Source of the DNA: Lyngbya aestuarii BL J
GTDB lineage: Bacteria; Cyanobacteriota; Cyanobacteriia; Cyanobacteriales; Microcoleaceae
NCBI RefSeq assembly: GCF_000478195.2
Contig: NZ_AUZM01000058.1
Location: 1-37,954, forward strand
Reading direction: 5' to 3'
DNA length: 37,954 bases
Both the position numbers and the translations under genes were made by a program. The notes beneath the pieces were generated by a model, which made no database searches, was not told where the DNA came from, and was given only the letters and a program-made list of their open reading frames with translations. Below are positions 18,997-27,744 of the stretch, piece by piece. The stretch's first letter is position 1. Each line of letters opens with the position of its first letter.

Positions 18997-19083
18997 ATTT
19001 AATTCATTCTATAATAGAAATTAAGTGTTGAACTCGATTTAGCTTTATCTACAAATTAATTCTTAAGTCAAATCCTGAAAACA

Positions 19084-19335
19084 ATGGCAAATTCTCAATC
19101 TTTGCAAATTCATTTTTTACCTGATGATATTACGGTTTGCGCCCAACCCGGAGAGGCTATTTTAGAAGTTGCTAATCGGGCGGGGGTTAACATTCCAACA
19201 GGCTGTTTGATGGGTTCCTGTCATGCTTGTGAGGTTGAAATTGACGGCGAAGATGTGATTTGTGCTTGTATTAGTGCTGTTCCCCCAGGACGAGATAAAA
19301 TTACAATTAACGTTAGTGTTGATCCGACTTGGTAG
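19084..19335 (+). CDS. Small [2Fe-2S] ferredoxin-like protein
   Basis: This 83-residue protein has the plant-type fold start (LQIHFLPDDITVCAQPGE, LEVANRAGVNIP) and the cluster loop GCLMGSCHAC with Cys41, Cys46 and Cys49. The fourth ligand must be Cys60 or Cys62, only 11-13 residues after Cys49, whereas photosynthetic ferredoxins have about 29. It is thus a short, variant ferredoxin rather than PetF. It follows cobQ on the same strand, and a role as electron donor in corrin or cofactor chemistry is conceivable but not shown. Confidence 0.85.
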   Translation: MANSQSLQIHFLPDDITVCAQPGEAILEVANRAGVNIPTGCLMGSCHACEVEIDGEDVICACISAVPPGRDKITINVSVDPTW

Positions 19336-19388
19336 ATCGTGATCTGGACACTGATCAATTCTCCCCCGTTTTACCTCTGATCTGATAC

Positions 19389-19706
19389 CTATTTTTCTTG
19401 TACGGGAAGACTATCAGACTCAAGTAATTGTTCAATTAAAGCGGGGGGTGTCGCTTGACGAAAAGCACCACAATAATACATACTCAAAACAGCTTTATAA
19501 GCCCAATGAGTCGGTTCAACATCGGTATAAGGGTTGGGTAAGGTTTCCGCCTGATTGCGAACACAAGCATTGAGAATATCTGCTTTTGTAGGTGTGGCAG
19601 AATTCAGAGATTGAGAGAAGTCAGAGGACTGGGGTTCAGCGTGAGTCGGGCTATTAGAACTCAGCAAGGTGAATAAAAGAATTGCTGCAAAGTTTGTGAA
19701 TTTCAT
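19389..19706 (-). CDS. Secreted small protein with one SLH-like motif
   Basis: A clear signal peptide (MKFTNFAAILLFTLL..., cleavage after THA at 23) starts this 105-residue protein. Residues about 59-82, NPYTDVEPTHWAYKAVLSMYYCGAF, match the core of an S-layer homology module (F-x-D-V-...-HWA-..-AI-..-L..-G). Only one incomplete SLH unit is present, too little for wall binding on its own. Cys48 and Cys79 might form a disulfide. It converges with the ferredoxin gene. Confidence 0.6.
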   Translation of the reverse strand: MKFTNFAAILLFTLLSSNSPTHAEPQSSDFSQSLNSATPTKADILNACVRNQAETLPNPYTDVEPTHWAYKAVLSMYYCGAFRQATPPALIEQLLESDSLPVQEK

Positions 19707-19897
19707 CAGCCAAAATCACCAATTACAACTCCTTTAGTTATAGCAGTCTCTTTCGCATCAGATGCACCCTCAACATAGATTTGCTCATTTTAACCCTTGA
19801 AGTTATTACTACTTCACTCCAAGTAGCAGAAGAAAACTCGTTTTTATTTCATCAATTTAATGATATCAACCCAGCTTAAGCAGACCACAAAACTAAA

Positions 19898-20626
19898 TTA
19901 GGATGATTGTTCTTGTTCAACTTCCGCAGGTAAACAAATTAAATTCTCTCCTTGAGTATGAATCAATCCAGAGGAACGCAACTTACCCATCAATCGCGTT
20001 ACTGTCACACGAGTTGAACCAATCGCACTGCCAATTTGAGAGTGAGTTAGAGGCCAAGGCAAGCAATATCCTCGAAAGGGATGTTCTTCACTATCATTAA
20101 CGTAATATTCACCGTATTCTTCAATGAGTAGCGTTAAAAACCCTAAAAGTCGGTCAATTGTTCGACGCTGACCCAAGGTACTCAACCATAACAATTTACG
20201 CTGATGTTGGTATCGAAACGCATCTAAAACTTCTCGGCGGAAATGCGGCCAATTATCAAGATCTTCCCAGTACATCCACAAAACAGTGGTATCATCCGTA
20301 TGAGCATAAGCTTGAAGGGAAAAGGGCGACTGGGCGACCAACTCAAAGGGTTGACCCGCACCGACAAAACCCAGAAACGCCTCATCTAAACTACGACGAG
20401 GTTCTTTAGGATTGGATTGATTAAAAGTAGTTCCGAGTTGGGCGCTACCCACTAGACGAACAGAACCGCATTGTACAAGATACAGTAAACCCGGACGGGC
20501 AGGAATTCGTTCATCTTTGTTAAAACTACGACAACGGTAATGTTCCTGCGCCCAGTCAATAATACGTTGCCAGGTTAAAAAGGGTCGATTACTGGGCGTT
20601 TCAGAAGAGATAGAGGTTGACTGCAT
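19898..20626 (-). CDS. Crp/Fnr-family transcription regulator
   Basis: The frame is open to a GTG at 20689, but the ATG at 20626 (MQSTSISSETPSN) gives a more normal 242-residue protein; the upstream 21 residues look like translated leader. The N-terminal half is a cNMP-binding-like beta roll that keeps few ligand residues (the usual RxS arginine-serine phosphate motif is not seen), so it may not bind cAMP. The C-terminal half carries the Crp helix-turn-helix, LTHSQIGSAIGSTRVTVTRLM (about 193-213). Target genes and effector are unknown. A 700-bp gap with a structured element lies upstream. Confidence 0.85.
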   Translation of the reverse strand: MQSTSISSETPSNRPFLTWQRIIDWAQEHYRCRSFNKDERIPARPGLLYLVQCGSVRLVGSAQLGTTFNQSNPKEPRRSLDEAFLGFVGAGQPFELVAQSPFSLQAYAHTDDTTVLWMYWEDLDNWPHFRREVLDAFRYQHQRKLLWLSTLGQRRTIDRLLGFLTLLIEEYGEYYVNDSEEHPFRGYCLPWPLTHSQIGSAIGSTRVTVTRLMGKLRSSGLIHTQGENLICLPAEVEQEQSS

Positions 20627-20839
20627 AAGAGGATAGTAATATGAGAGTTCAAGGACAATAGAGAAGCTAAATTCGCGCTTGCAAAGCACGGAGGGTTAAA
20701 CGAGACACTCAGCAAGTTAAACCAAAGCCAGGCAAACTTTATACATTGCTGATCTCTGCTTCTAATGTAGCAAAAAACACATCATCTGTACGCTTTAGAA
20801 TTAAATTCATACAATATCTCACTCCGAGATCGACTACAG

Positions 20840-20907
20840 GAACCTACACAGAATTGTACTCGGGTTCCGGAACTTGGGGCTAGGTTCTTCTCCCAATGGT
20901 TCTGTGT
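20840..20907. promoter_or_regulatory. Possible RNA switch or pseudoknot in the leader of the Crp-family gene
   Basis: GAACCT (20840-20845) pairs with AGGTTC (20882-20887), while the adjoining ACACAGAA (20846-20853) pairs with TTCTGTGT (20900-20907). The arms cross, so they give a pseudoknot or two exclusive states. A perfect palindrome GTTCCGGAAC (20864-20873) lies in the loop. Lying about 215-280 bp upstream of the ATG at 20626, it could be leader RNA or an operator. Confidence 0.3.
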
Positions 20908-21310
20908 GCAAATTAACTCTACAATCCTACATTCCACACTTCAAAATGTAGCATTTAAAGGAACAAACTGGGGAATGACTATTTGAGTAGAATAGCTGAT
21001 GGAATAATCAAATAAAATATCCAGTTTATCAGAGAAATCAAATGGATTACTAGAGTGCCAATGACGATTAAACAGGCAAAACAACTTATCCAAGAGGTTA
21101 AAATAGAATAAATAGAATTTTCATCAGATTTGGAATATGAAGAAAAACAGCGAATAATCACTTAAAATTATCAATATATTGAGTCAATTTAGTCGCTTAA
21201 AATTATTTAAAAGGGGGTAAAAATCCGGATTTTAAACCTATTTATTTTTCTATCTTTAGATAGAGTAATTGAGTAAAAATTATCGCTAATGTTAAAAACC
21301 CAGATGGGGT

Positions 21311-21325
21311 AGGGGTCTCACCCCT
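21311..21325. repeat. Short perfect hairpin upstream of the MscS gene
   Basis: AGGGGT-CTC-ACCCCT is a six-pair stem with three-base loop, inside GGGGTAGGGGTCTCACCCC. It may be a dispersed repeat; no T-run of terminator quality follows. Confidence 0.45.
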
Positions 21326-21398
21326 TAGCAATATTTTTCCCCAATTTCGGTTCGGGTTGCGTAGAATGGAAAAAGTGCGAATGAGAGGTTAAGTAAAT

Positions 21399-23678
21399 AT
21401 GCCTAAATTAGTGGACATCCACATCGGGATTATCCAAACCCTACAAGCGTTTAGCAGCCATTTACGAAGCCGACTCTACAGACCCATGCGGTTTGTGTCT
21501 ATTTCGTTGCTAACGTTTATTTTAATTATAACCGGGATACCCACAGCTACGGCACAATTTCCGATTCCCATCTCTGTAGAATCCGGCGACAAGAGCGGGA
21601 CACCCATTTTCAATGCGTTGAACAAACCCTTCAACTGCGTAAACCTTCAGTTTTGTAGTAACGTCTGGATGACGGGAAGTACGGAGCCAGTTCTGAAGCT
21701 CGCTTCACCGCCCGCGACGGAAACTCAAGAAGAAAACACAACTTTACCCGTTGAATTGCGGGCCAGAAAAATTCAGCGACAACTTAACCTTATTCAAGAA
21801 AAAGCCCAAGATCGGGTGAAATCCAATCCGCCCAACTCGGAAATTTCATTAAATAAAAATAAAAATAAGAAGAATTCAGCGAAGCAGATTATCCTCGAAC
21901 AAAGTCGAGGCACTCCCATCGGAAAAAAACTCACATCTCAATCCGAAAGTCTCGGCGAGAGTCTTCATCCCGACACTCCCAAAATAGAAGTTGCTCTGGA
22001 AAATAATATACCCGTTATTTATCTGCCCGCCCAAGAGGGATTTTTAAAGCAAACCCTGCTGACTGTGCGGGAATGGGATGTTATTCCCAACCAGGATGTG
22101 TTGATACCCGACGACAATCCTGAAATGCTCGAACAAATCAAACAGTGGCGTCAGGAAATTACTGAAAATTTCCCCAATTTCTCCTACGAGAAAACCGAAG
22201 CCCTTGTTCTCGCCAAAATTTGGCAATCGAGAATTCAACAACAGTTCAGTCGCGCTTTGAAAAGACAAGAAACTGTTAATGACAATATTGTGGATATTGT
22301 CGCCTTTTTCTTGGGAATAATATCTATAATTGTACTCCTGAGTTTGATCTTCTTTTGGATCAAAAGGCAAGTTAAAGCCAGACGCCGCAAACTTCGCAAA
22401 CAGTTAGAAGATTTAGAAAAATCAGTCGCCATAGAACCGGATACAACTTCCGAGGAGTTGGTCGCCAAAGCCGCCGAAGCCGAAGAAGCAATCAATGCGG
22501 CTAAAAATCAGGATTCAACTCAGAACGAGCCAAGTTCTGCACGTTTTTCTAACCGCAATAATAGTAGTGGTGATCTAGCCGATATTCCTTTTGAGTTAGT
22601 TTCCTCAAGTATGGAGTCAATCTGGCGATATATTACTCAAAGTTCCCTGAAGCAACAAAGTATTTTAAAACAGCAAATTAACTTGATGCTGTTGCTCGAA
22701 AATATTTTGTTCTGGGTGCAAATTATCGTTTTGGTTTTTGGAATCGCGGCGCTTCTGTTTTTCTATCCTCCCACTCGGGTTTACGCCGTACTACTGATTA
22801 AAAGTCCAATTTGGATCGCTTTAATCTGGATTGTCTTGAGCATTACTGACAAAGTTGTTGATTTCTTTATTGACTCCCTTCTCAACCGTTGGGCGACAGA
22901 AGCGCAACAAACTTCATCAACTCCTCAACGCTATACCATGCGGGTAAAAACCTATTCTGCCGCTTTGTCTCAACTCACATCTGTGATCGCTTATGGACTG
23001 GCAACCATTCTCTCCTTATCGGTGTTGGGACTATCTACGGAAGGACTCGCCAGTGCCGGTGTTATTACTTTGATTGCTACCTACATTTTTCAACCTCATA
23101 TTACCAATGTCATTCGCGGCTGTTTGATTCTTTTAACCGATCAATTTGCGGTGGGCGATGTGATCGTTGTCGGCAGCGTTTCCGGTTTTGTCGAAAGAAT
23201 GAACCTGTACATGACCCACCTGCGGGGCGAAGAAGGGCGTTTAATTTCCATTCCCAATGCCAATATTGATGTGGTTCAAAACTTAACTAAAGAATGGTCG
23301 CGGGTTGACTTCAAAATTGAGATTGCTTACGATGCTGATGTTAAACACGCCTTAGAAGTGATTCATAAAGTCGCTGAAGAAATGCGAAGTGAACCTCAAT
23401 GGCAGGATTTAATGATCGAACCTGCTTCAATTTTGGGGGTAGATGGAATTACGCACAATGGTGTTTTAATTCAAGTTTGGATTAAGACTCAACCCATTCA
23501 ACAATGGGCGGTTGGACGAGAGTTTCGCTTACGAATTAAGTTGGCTTTTGATCGCGAAGGAATTGCTATTGGAATGCCTCAACGTCTTCTCTGGCGTCAC
23601 GATAACGAAAGTTCTAATCCAGATAGTAATGGTTATCACTCGGAATTTCAACATTCCTCTCAGGAAAGCGATAACTAA
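21399..23678 (+). CDS. Large MscS-family mechanosensitive channel
   Basis: The 759 residues are far longer than E. coli MscS (286 aa). A hydrophobic N-terminal segment (31-52) ending TATAQ looks like a signal peptide or anchor. Then come a soluble, probably periplasmic region (about 60-290), a helix (297-321), a charged cytoplasmic-type coiled stretch (325-420), two helices (433-456, 462-484), and the MscS core: helices 518-543 and 549-580 with pore-lining LASAGVITLIATYIF, followed by the beta domain (AVGDVIVVGSVSGFVERM) and C-terminal alpha/beta domain. Such channels release solutes under osmotic downshock. A GAGAGG lies before the ATG. A terminator follows at 23719-23747. Confidence 0.88.
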   Translation: MPKLVDIHIGIIQTLQAFSSHLRSRLYRPMRFVSISLLTFILIITGIPTATAQFPIPISVESGDKSGTPIFNALNKPFNCVNLQFCSNVWMTGSTEPVLKLASPPATETQEENTTLPVELRARKIQRQLNLIQEKAQDRVKSNPPNSEISLNKNKNKKNSAKQIILEQSRGTPIGKKLTSQSESLGESLHPDTPKIEVALENNIPVIYLPAQEGFLKQTLLTVREWDVIPNQDVLIPDDNPEMLEQIKQWRQEITENFPNFSYEKTEALVLAKIWQSRIQQQFSRALKRQETVNDNIVDIVAFFLGIISIIVLLSLIFFWIKRQVKARRRKLRKQLEDLEKSVAIEPDTTSEELVAKAAEAEEAINAAKNQDSTQNEPSSARFSNRNNSSGDLADIPFELVSSSMESIWRYITQSSLKQQSILKQQINLMLLLENILFWVQIIVLVFGIAALLFFYPPTRVYAVLLIKSPIWIALIWIVLSITDKVVDFFIDSLLNRWATEAQQTSSTPQRYTMRVKTYSAALSQLTSVIAYGLATILSLSVLGLSTEGLASAGVITLIATYIFQPHITNVIRGCLILLTDQFAVGDVIVVGSVSGFVERMNLYMTHLRGEEGRLISIPNANIDVVQNLTKEWSRVDFKIEIAYDADVKHALEVIHKVAEEMRSEPQWQDLMIEPASILGVDGITHNGVLIQVWIKTQPIQQWAVGREFRLRIKLAFDREGIAIGMPQRLLWRHDNESSNPDSNGYHSEFQHSSQESDN

Positions 23679-23718
23679 AACATTTTGTTTACTTTAACTT
23701 CATTCAAGTTTATTCTAG

Positions 23719-23747
23719 AGAAGGATGATTTTAGTCCTTCTTTTTTC
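23719..23747 (+). terminator. Rho-independent terminator of the MscS gene
   Basis: AGAAGGA (23719-23725) pairs perfectly with TCCTTCT (23735-23741) around a nine-base loop and runs into T residues. It is 40 bp after the stop and faces the convergent coaBC gene. Confidence 0.85.
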
Positions 23748-23756
23748 TATAATTAT

Positions 23757-25019
23757 TTAATTGTCAATCTCGATAAAATCAAACAAATGATGGGCGAGTT
23801 TTAACTTACTACATCCGACAAAATCAACCTGTTTTCCCCTTTTATTCATTAATGTAGCGGTATTCGTATCACTCCCAAACCCCGCATTAACTTGATCCAC
23901 AGGATTCGCAACAATAATATCCAAATTCTTTGCTTCTAATTTCTGCAAAGCAGGCGTTAAAATCTCCCCTGTTTGTGCTGCAAATCCGACTAAAAATTGA
24001 GGGGGTTGCTTTATTTTACCCAATTCTGCTAAAATATCAGCACATTGCTTTAATGGGATAGCTGTAGGTAAATCCCCTTTAGACAGCTTGTAATCGTAGT
24101 ATTGGGCAGGTTGAACATCTCCCACAGCCGCCACCATCACCGTAATATCGGCTTGCGAGAACCGTTCTAACATCGCCTGACGCATTTGTTCGGCAGAGGT
24201 AACACTCACCCCTTCCACCTCATCCGGCAACAGTGTCAGCAACTCTGTCTTTATCGGTGCGTGTACGAACATTACCGTCGCCCCTCGATGGATCGCTGCT
24301 TGAGCAACAGCCAGCCCCATTTTACCCGTTGAAGGATTGCCAATAAACCGCACCGGATCAAGATGTTCTCGGGTGCCTCCCGCACTGACTAACACCCGCT
24401 TTCCGACTAAATCCCGTTTTCCGCCCGTATGCAGTAATGACTCGATATGAGCTAGAATTTGTTTGGGTTCCGCCATCCGCCCTGAACCGACTTGCCAATC
24501 CTCCCTTTCTTTGAGGGGAAGATCACAAGCCAGAATTCCGGCAACAGTCGCCATACCGTGAAAGCGCTCGTGACTCAAAACATTCTGCCAATTTTGCTGA
24601 ACAATATTTTGTTGCCACATCTGACGGTTCATCGCGGGAACCAACAACACCGGACAACTCGAAGCCAGAATAGTATTGGTTAATAAATTATCCGCCATTC
24701 CGGTCGCAATTTTCGCTAAAGTATTGGCAGTTATTGGAGCAATGACCACTAATTCCGCCCATTCTCCTAACTGAATATGCAGTGGACGCCCGTGAGTGGG
24801 TTGCCAAAAATCGGCATCGGTGTAAGCGTGATGACGGCAAAGCGTCGCGATCGTTAAAGGCGTAATAAACTGTTGTGCTGAGTCGGTTAAAATGGCTCTG
24901 ACTTCCGCTCCAGCTTTCGCTAAAGTTGAGATCACCTCACAAATTTTATAAGCCGCAATTCCCCCACTAATCGCAATTAAGATTTTTCTTTGAAAAGGAG
25001 AAGGTAAAATTTGTTTCAT
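23757..25019 (-). CDS. coaBC: Bifunctional CoaBC (phosphopantothenoylcysteine synthase/decarboxylase)
   Basis: CoaBC makes 4'-phosphopantetheine for coenzyme A: CoaB joins 4'-phosphopantothenate and cysteine with CTP, CoaC decarboxylates the product with FMN. The 420-residue protein has the CoaC half (1-190) with SGGIAAYK (18-25), active-site His81, PAMNRQMW (Asn131) and Cys165 in AGILACDLP. The CoaB half (about 205-420) has VSAGGTREHLDPVRFIGN and STGKMG. Length and order are standard. It is the last gene of a minus-strand series, with a 156-bp gap to DUF2555. Confidence 0.96.
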   Translation of the reverse strand: MKQILPSPFQRKILIAISGGIAAYKICEVISTLAKAGAEVRAILTDSAQQFITPLTIATLCRHHAYTDADFWQPTHGRPLHIQLGEWAELVVIAPITANTLAKIATGMADNLLTNTILASSCPVLLVPAMNRQMWQQNIVQQNWQNVLSHERFHGMATVAGILACDLPLKEREDWQVGSGRMAEPKQILAHIESLLHTGGKRDLVGKRVLVSAGGTREHLDPVRFIGNPSTGKMGLAVAQAAIHRGATVMFVHAPIKTELLTLLPDEVEGVSVTSAEQMRQAMLERFSQADITVMVAAVGDVQPAQYYDYKLSKGDLPTAIPLKQCADILAELGKIKQPPQFLVGFAAQTGEILTPALQKLEAKNLDIIVANPVDQVNAGFGSDTNTATLMNKRGKQVDFVGCSKLKLAHHLFDFIEIDN

Positions 25020-25117
25020 CTTCTATCTTCCAAATAAAAAGGGTGAAAATATAGAAATCAGTTTACCTTTAAACCCTTGTTATCACTCGGAATGAAAATT
25101 AAAATAAAATTAAAATA

Positions 25118-25144
25118 GGGGTACAGCCCATGCTGTGAACCCCC
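25118..25144 (-). terminator. Hairpin terminator downstream of the DUF2555 gene
   Basis: Read on the minus strand, GGGGGTTCACAGC-ATGG-GCTGTACCCC forms a strong two-part stem followed by a T-rich stretch (TATTTTAATTTTA). It starts about 30 bp after the stop at 25176. Confidence 0.7.
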
Positions 25145-25175
25145 AAATTATTCATCTCAACTCACCGATGAACGA

Positions 25176-25388
25176 TTAAGCCTCGTCGTAAGTCTCGATA
25201 TCGAGCAAATACAGATAAGGTTCAGCTAACTCTGGACGCTGAAATGCGATCGCTCGGAGCAAATGCCAATCGTTAAGACCCTCAAACGGATTGCTATAGT
25301 CATCGATTTCCAAACGTGTAGCTAATTCTGCCACATCTTCTACAGTCAGTGTAGAGATTTGCGATGAGGATCGAGTCAACGTTTCCAT
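25176..25388 (-). CDS. DUF2555 family protein
   Basis: This 70-residue acidic protein matches my memory of the cyanobacterial DUF2555 family in its C-terminal two thirds: LTVEDVAELATRLE, PFEGLNDWHLLRAIA and PELAEPYLYLLD. It is soluble, with no signal. The ATG is preceded on the minus strand by a strong GGAGGT (complement at 25397-25402) ten bases away, and a terminator follows, so it appears to be a well-expressed single gene. I do not assign a function. Confidence 0.85.
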   Translation of the reverse strand: METLTRSSSQISTLTVEDVAELATRLEIDDYSNPFEGLNDWHLLRAIAFQRPELAEPYLYLLDIETYDEA

Positions 25389-25475
25389 CTGTAGCTACCT
25401 CCGTTAAGTCGCATTTGCTTTGAGCCTTTGTGTGGATAAATCTCACATCTGACTCCCTATTTATAGTGTAAGGTT

Positions 25476-26096
25476 TTAACTGGATTTCGACATCACCTCC
25501 ACAACAAAACTTCGTATTAAACTTAAAACTTCCGGACGAATTTCGTGTGCCATATCGAATTCGTGATACTGTATATTTGCTCCAAGTTCCTGAAAACTAT
25601 CTCTCGCTCTTAGAGCCGCACTCAACGGCACAACTCGATCTAGGCGACCATGTACAATTAACATCGGAGGTAAAGCATCCTCTTGAGGTTCAGGAGAAAA
25701 GTGCAGATAGCCACTCAACACAATTAACCCCGCCAAGCCCAATTTTCGTCCCACATCCATTGTCATCGCCCCTCCCTGAGAAAAACCGCCTAAAATTGTT
25801 CGACTGGGAGGAATCCCTGTAGAAGTTTCCACCGAAGCTAACCAGTCTTTTAGGGCTTGGCGACTTTCATCGATTCCTTTGTATTCAGAGGTTTCTAGAC
25901 TATACCACGCCCGTCCTAACGGAACTTGGGGATGGGGAAAGGGGCCATCGGGGAAGATAAACTGATATTGGGGGAGTCTCAGCAACGGCGTTAATGAAGC
26001 TAAATCCTCAGCATTGGCACCCCAACCATGCAGAAACACGATTAAACCTTCGGGACTGTCTGTTTCTGCGGAAATCGTAATGGTGTTTAAGTCCAT
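25476..26096 (-). CDS. Alpha/beta hydrolase, carboxylesterase/phospholipase-like
   Basis: The 206-residue protein is a compact serine hydrolase of the Abhydrolase_2 (acyl-protein-thioesterase/YpfH-like) type. The oxyanion motif is HGWGAN (23-28); the nucleophile is Ser106 in GGFSQGGAM; Asp153 in VHGRLDRVVP and His184 in DMAHE complete the triad. The family hydrolyses short-chain or lipid esters; the true substrate is unknown. No signal peptide. It stands 79 bp downstream of the HEAT-repeat gene on the same strand. Confidence 0.93.
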   Translation of the reverse strand: MDLNTITISAETDSPEGLIVFLHGWGANAEDLASLTPLLRLPQYQFIFPDGPFPHPQVPLGRAWYSLETSEYKGIDESRQALKDWLASVETSTGIPPSRTILGGFSQGGAMTMDVGRKLGLAGLIVLSGYLHFSPEPQEDALPPMLIVHGRLDRVVPLSAALRARDSFQELGANIQYHEFDMAHEIRPEVLSLIRSFVVEVMSKSS

Positions 26097-26175
26097 GAAT
26101 ATTTATTGCACTTGAGAAGTTCACGGTTCATTGTTCATGGTTTTAGCGAAATTAGCAAAAACCCCCAGTCAGAGG

Positions 26176-26919
26176 TTATAATAAACCATCCCGTTGTAAC
26201 TCCTCAATAATCTGTAACCCCCGCGGATCACCGACTCGTAATAACGACGATTTGGCATCCTCTCGCACCCCCACATCCTTGTCTTCTTCTAAGGCTTCAA
26301 TTAAGGCATCAATTGCTCCGGCATACACTGCATTGGAAGGCATTTCTCGACACAACTGACCTAATGCCCAAGCACAATTACTGCGAACGGCGGCGACTTG
26401 ATCATGTATTAGGCTTTCAATCACAGGCGGAACCGCGCGAACAACCACATCATACCCGACTTTTGCCATTTGACCGAGAGAACTGGCGGCCCACAACCGT
26501 ACTGCGGGAATATCGGTTTTCAACGCATCAACCAATGGAGTTAAGGCCCGCTGATCTCGACAATTTCCCAAGGCCCAAACGACGCCTTTACGAACATAAC
26601 CATTCCAATCTTGTTCGAGTTGCTCAATTAACGCTTCGACTGCATCGGGGCTAGGGTTTCGTCCTAAAGCATAAGCTGCACTCACCCGAATTAACGGACA
26701 AGCCTCTGTCAATAAATTAATCAACGGCAGAACTGCCCGTTCATCTTGAATCTCACAAAATGCCCTCGCTGCAATCATCCGGCGTTGCGATTCCGGTGAT
26801 TTGAGCAACGGCAACATTTCCTCTGGATCGGGCTTGGGAATTTCTGATTCCTCCATGTGATCCAGGGGACTTTCCCAGGCTTCTGGGCTATGAATTACAC
26901 TAAGCTTCTCATCCTCCAT
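26176..26919 (-). CDS. HEAT-repeat (PBS lyase-like) protein
   Basis: After an acidic 35-residue start, about six HEAT-like helical pairs fill this 247-residue protein. The repeated pattern is 'AVLPLINLL....PLIRVSAAYALG', 'ALTPLVDAL....AVRLWAASSLG', 'VRSNCAWALGQL', 'VREDAKSSLLRVGD'. This is the same type as phycobilin-lyase-like repeats, but the typical lyase partner gene or phycobiliprotein genes are absent here, so it is better seen as a protein-binding scaffold. Cytoplasmic. Confidence 0.88.
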   Translation of the reverse strand: MEDEKLSVIHSPEAWESPLDHMEESEIPKPDPEEMLPLLKSPESQRRMIAARAFCEIQDERAVLPLINLLTEACPLIRVSAAYALGRNPSPDAVEALIEQLEQDWNGYVRKGVVWALGNCRDQRALTPLVDALKTDIPAVRLWAASSLGQMAKVGYDVVVRAVPPVIESLIHDQVAAVRSNCAWALGQLCREMPSNAVYAGAIDALIEALEEDKDVGVREDAKSSLLRVGDPRGLQIIEELQRDGLL

Positions 26920-26979
26920 ATCATTAATTTACAGCACGACGGTCACATCTGAGCCACGCGATCGCAAATTTCTTACACT

Positions 26980-27495
26980 TTATTGATCAGCCAGGGACTT
27001 CAGCATCGAAATGGACTGAGTTTGATAACCCAATTTCTGATAAAGATTCAGTGCGGGTTGATTATGGGAGAAAACTTGTAAGCTCATTTGTTGATCTCCT
27101 CGTTGTTTCGCCCAGTTTTCGGCTTGAACCATTAAAGCTGAACCAATTCCCCGACGACGATGTTGCCGATGAACATACACCAGAAAAATATGAGCAATCC
27201 GTTCACCCTGTACCTGATCAATAGCATTTCCCATCCACAAACAAGCAATCGGCGAAAGCGTTCGTAATGGAGAGGAATAAACGGGTGTTTCTGAGGACTT
27301 TTGATCGGCGATAACTTCCACCCACCACAGAGGCGTTTGGGCGCTAAAATACTGCTCAATGGTATCGGCTAAATGGTTAAAGTTGCGCTCCGGATAGAGT
27401 TCTCGATAAGTGCGAGTCATAAACTTCAACAGCAACGCCCGATCCAAACGAGAACCCGAACGCAATCGATAACCGGGAATGAACCGATCAGACAC
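26980..27495 (-). CDS. GNAT-family N-acetyltransferase
   Basis: The acetyl-CoA loop RRRGIGSA (113-120) after a beta-strand 'IAHIFLVYVH' and the later N-x-x-A-x-x-L-Y-x-K-x-G-Y motif (145-157) mark a GNAT transferase of 171 residues. The start is GTG, giving FIPGYRLRSGS. It overlaps the end of the upstream small membrane-protein gene by eight bases, so they are probably translated together. Substrate unknown. Confidence 0.9.
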   Translation of the reverse strand: MSDRFIPGYRLRSGSRLDRALLLKFMTRTYRELYPERNFNHLADTIEQYFSAQTPLWWVEVIADQKSSETPVYSSPLRTLSPIACLWMGNAIDQVQGERIAHIFLVYVHRQHRRRGIGSALMVQAENWAKQRGDQQMSLQVFSHNQPALNLYQKLGYQTQSISMLKSLADQ

Positions 27496-27667
27496 GAATC
27501 GTATTGAGGAAAACTTGAGCTTGTTCTCCCATCGGACTCATTTCACTGACGGGTGCAGGTGCCGCTAAATCACCCGGTAAAAAGATGCGGGCGCTGACTG
27601 CAACCAAAGCCAATAAAAAGATCAAAACCGCCAACAAAGGCGCAATATATTGACGAAAAATAGCCAT
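27488..27667 (-). CDS. 59-residue single-pass membrane protein
   Basis: I take the ATG at 27667; a longer frame begins at a TTG within the symporter's stop region and adds a non-conserved-looking leader. The product has one strong helix (about 8-26, APLLAVLIFLLALVAVSARIF) and a Pro/Ala-rich tail with PVSEMSPMGEQAQVF. It lies 78 bp after the symporter stop and overlaps the GNAT gene by eight bases. It may be an accessory subunit of the symporter, but that is inference. Confidence 0.65.
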   Translation of the reverse strand: MAIFRQYIAPLLAVLIFLLALVAVSARIFLPGDLAAPAPVSEMSPMGEQAQVFLNTIRV

Positions 27668-27744
27668 AGGATTTTCAAGTTCAGCCGGAGAATGCTTTGA
27701 CAATTGTAATATATTTTGGGTGTAGTTTTCTACTGATAATCCTC

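Larger units (their letters stand above)
20690..21398. other. 700-bp gap with structured elements and a doubtful small frame
   Basis: The left part has the paired arms at 20840-20907 (separate entry). A minus-strand frame at 20979-21161 (60 residues, GTG start) is very hydrophobic, with SWISCFACLIVIGTLVI, but lacks a ribosome site; it may be a membrane-protein fragment. A hairpin AGGGGT-CTC-ACCCCT stands at 21311-21325 upstream of the MscS gene. The rest is AT-rich. Confidence 0.45.

Noticed and set aside
20979-21161. Hydrophobic 60-residue frame as a real small membrane protein
   Set aside because: GTG start without a ribosome site in a decayed-looking AT-rich gap; mentioned only in the gap description.
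26176-26919. Phycobilin lyase (CpcE/F-like)
   Set aside because: HEAT repeats alone do not prove lyase function, and no phycobiliprotein or partner-lyase gene is near.
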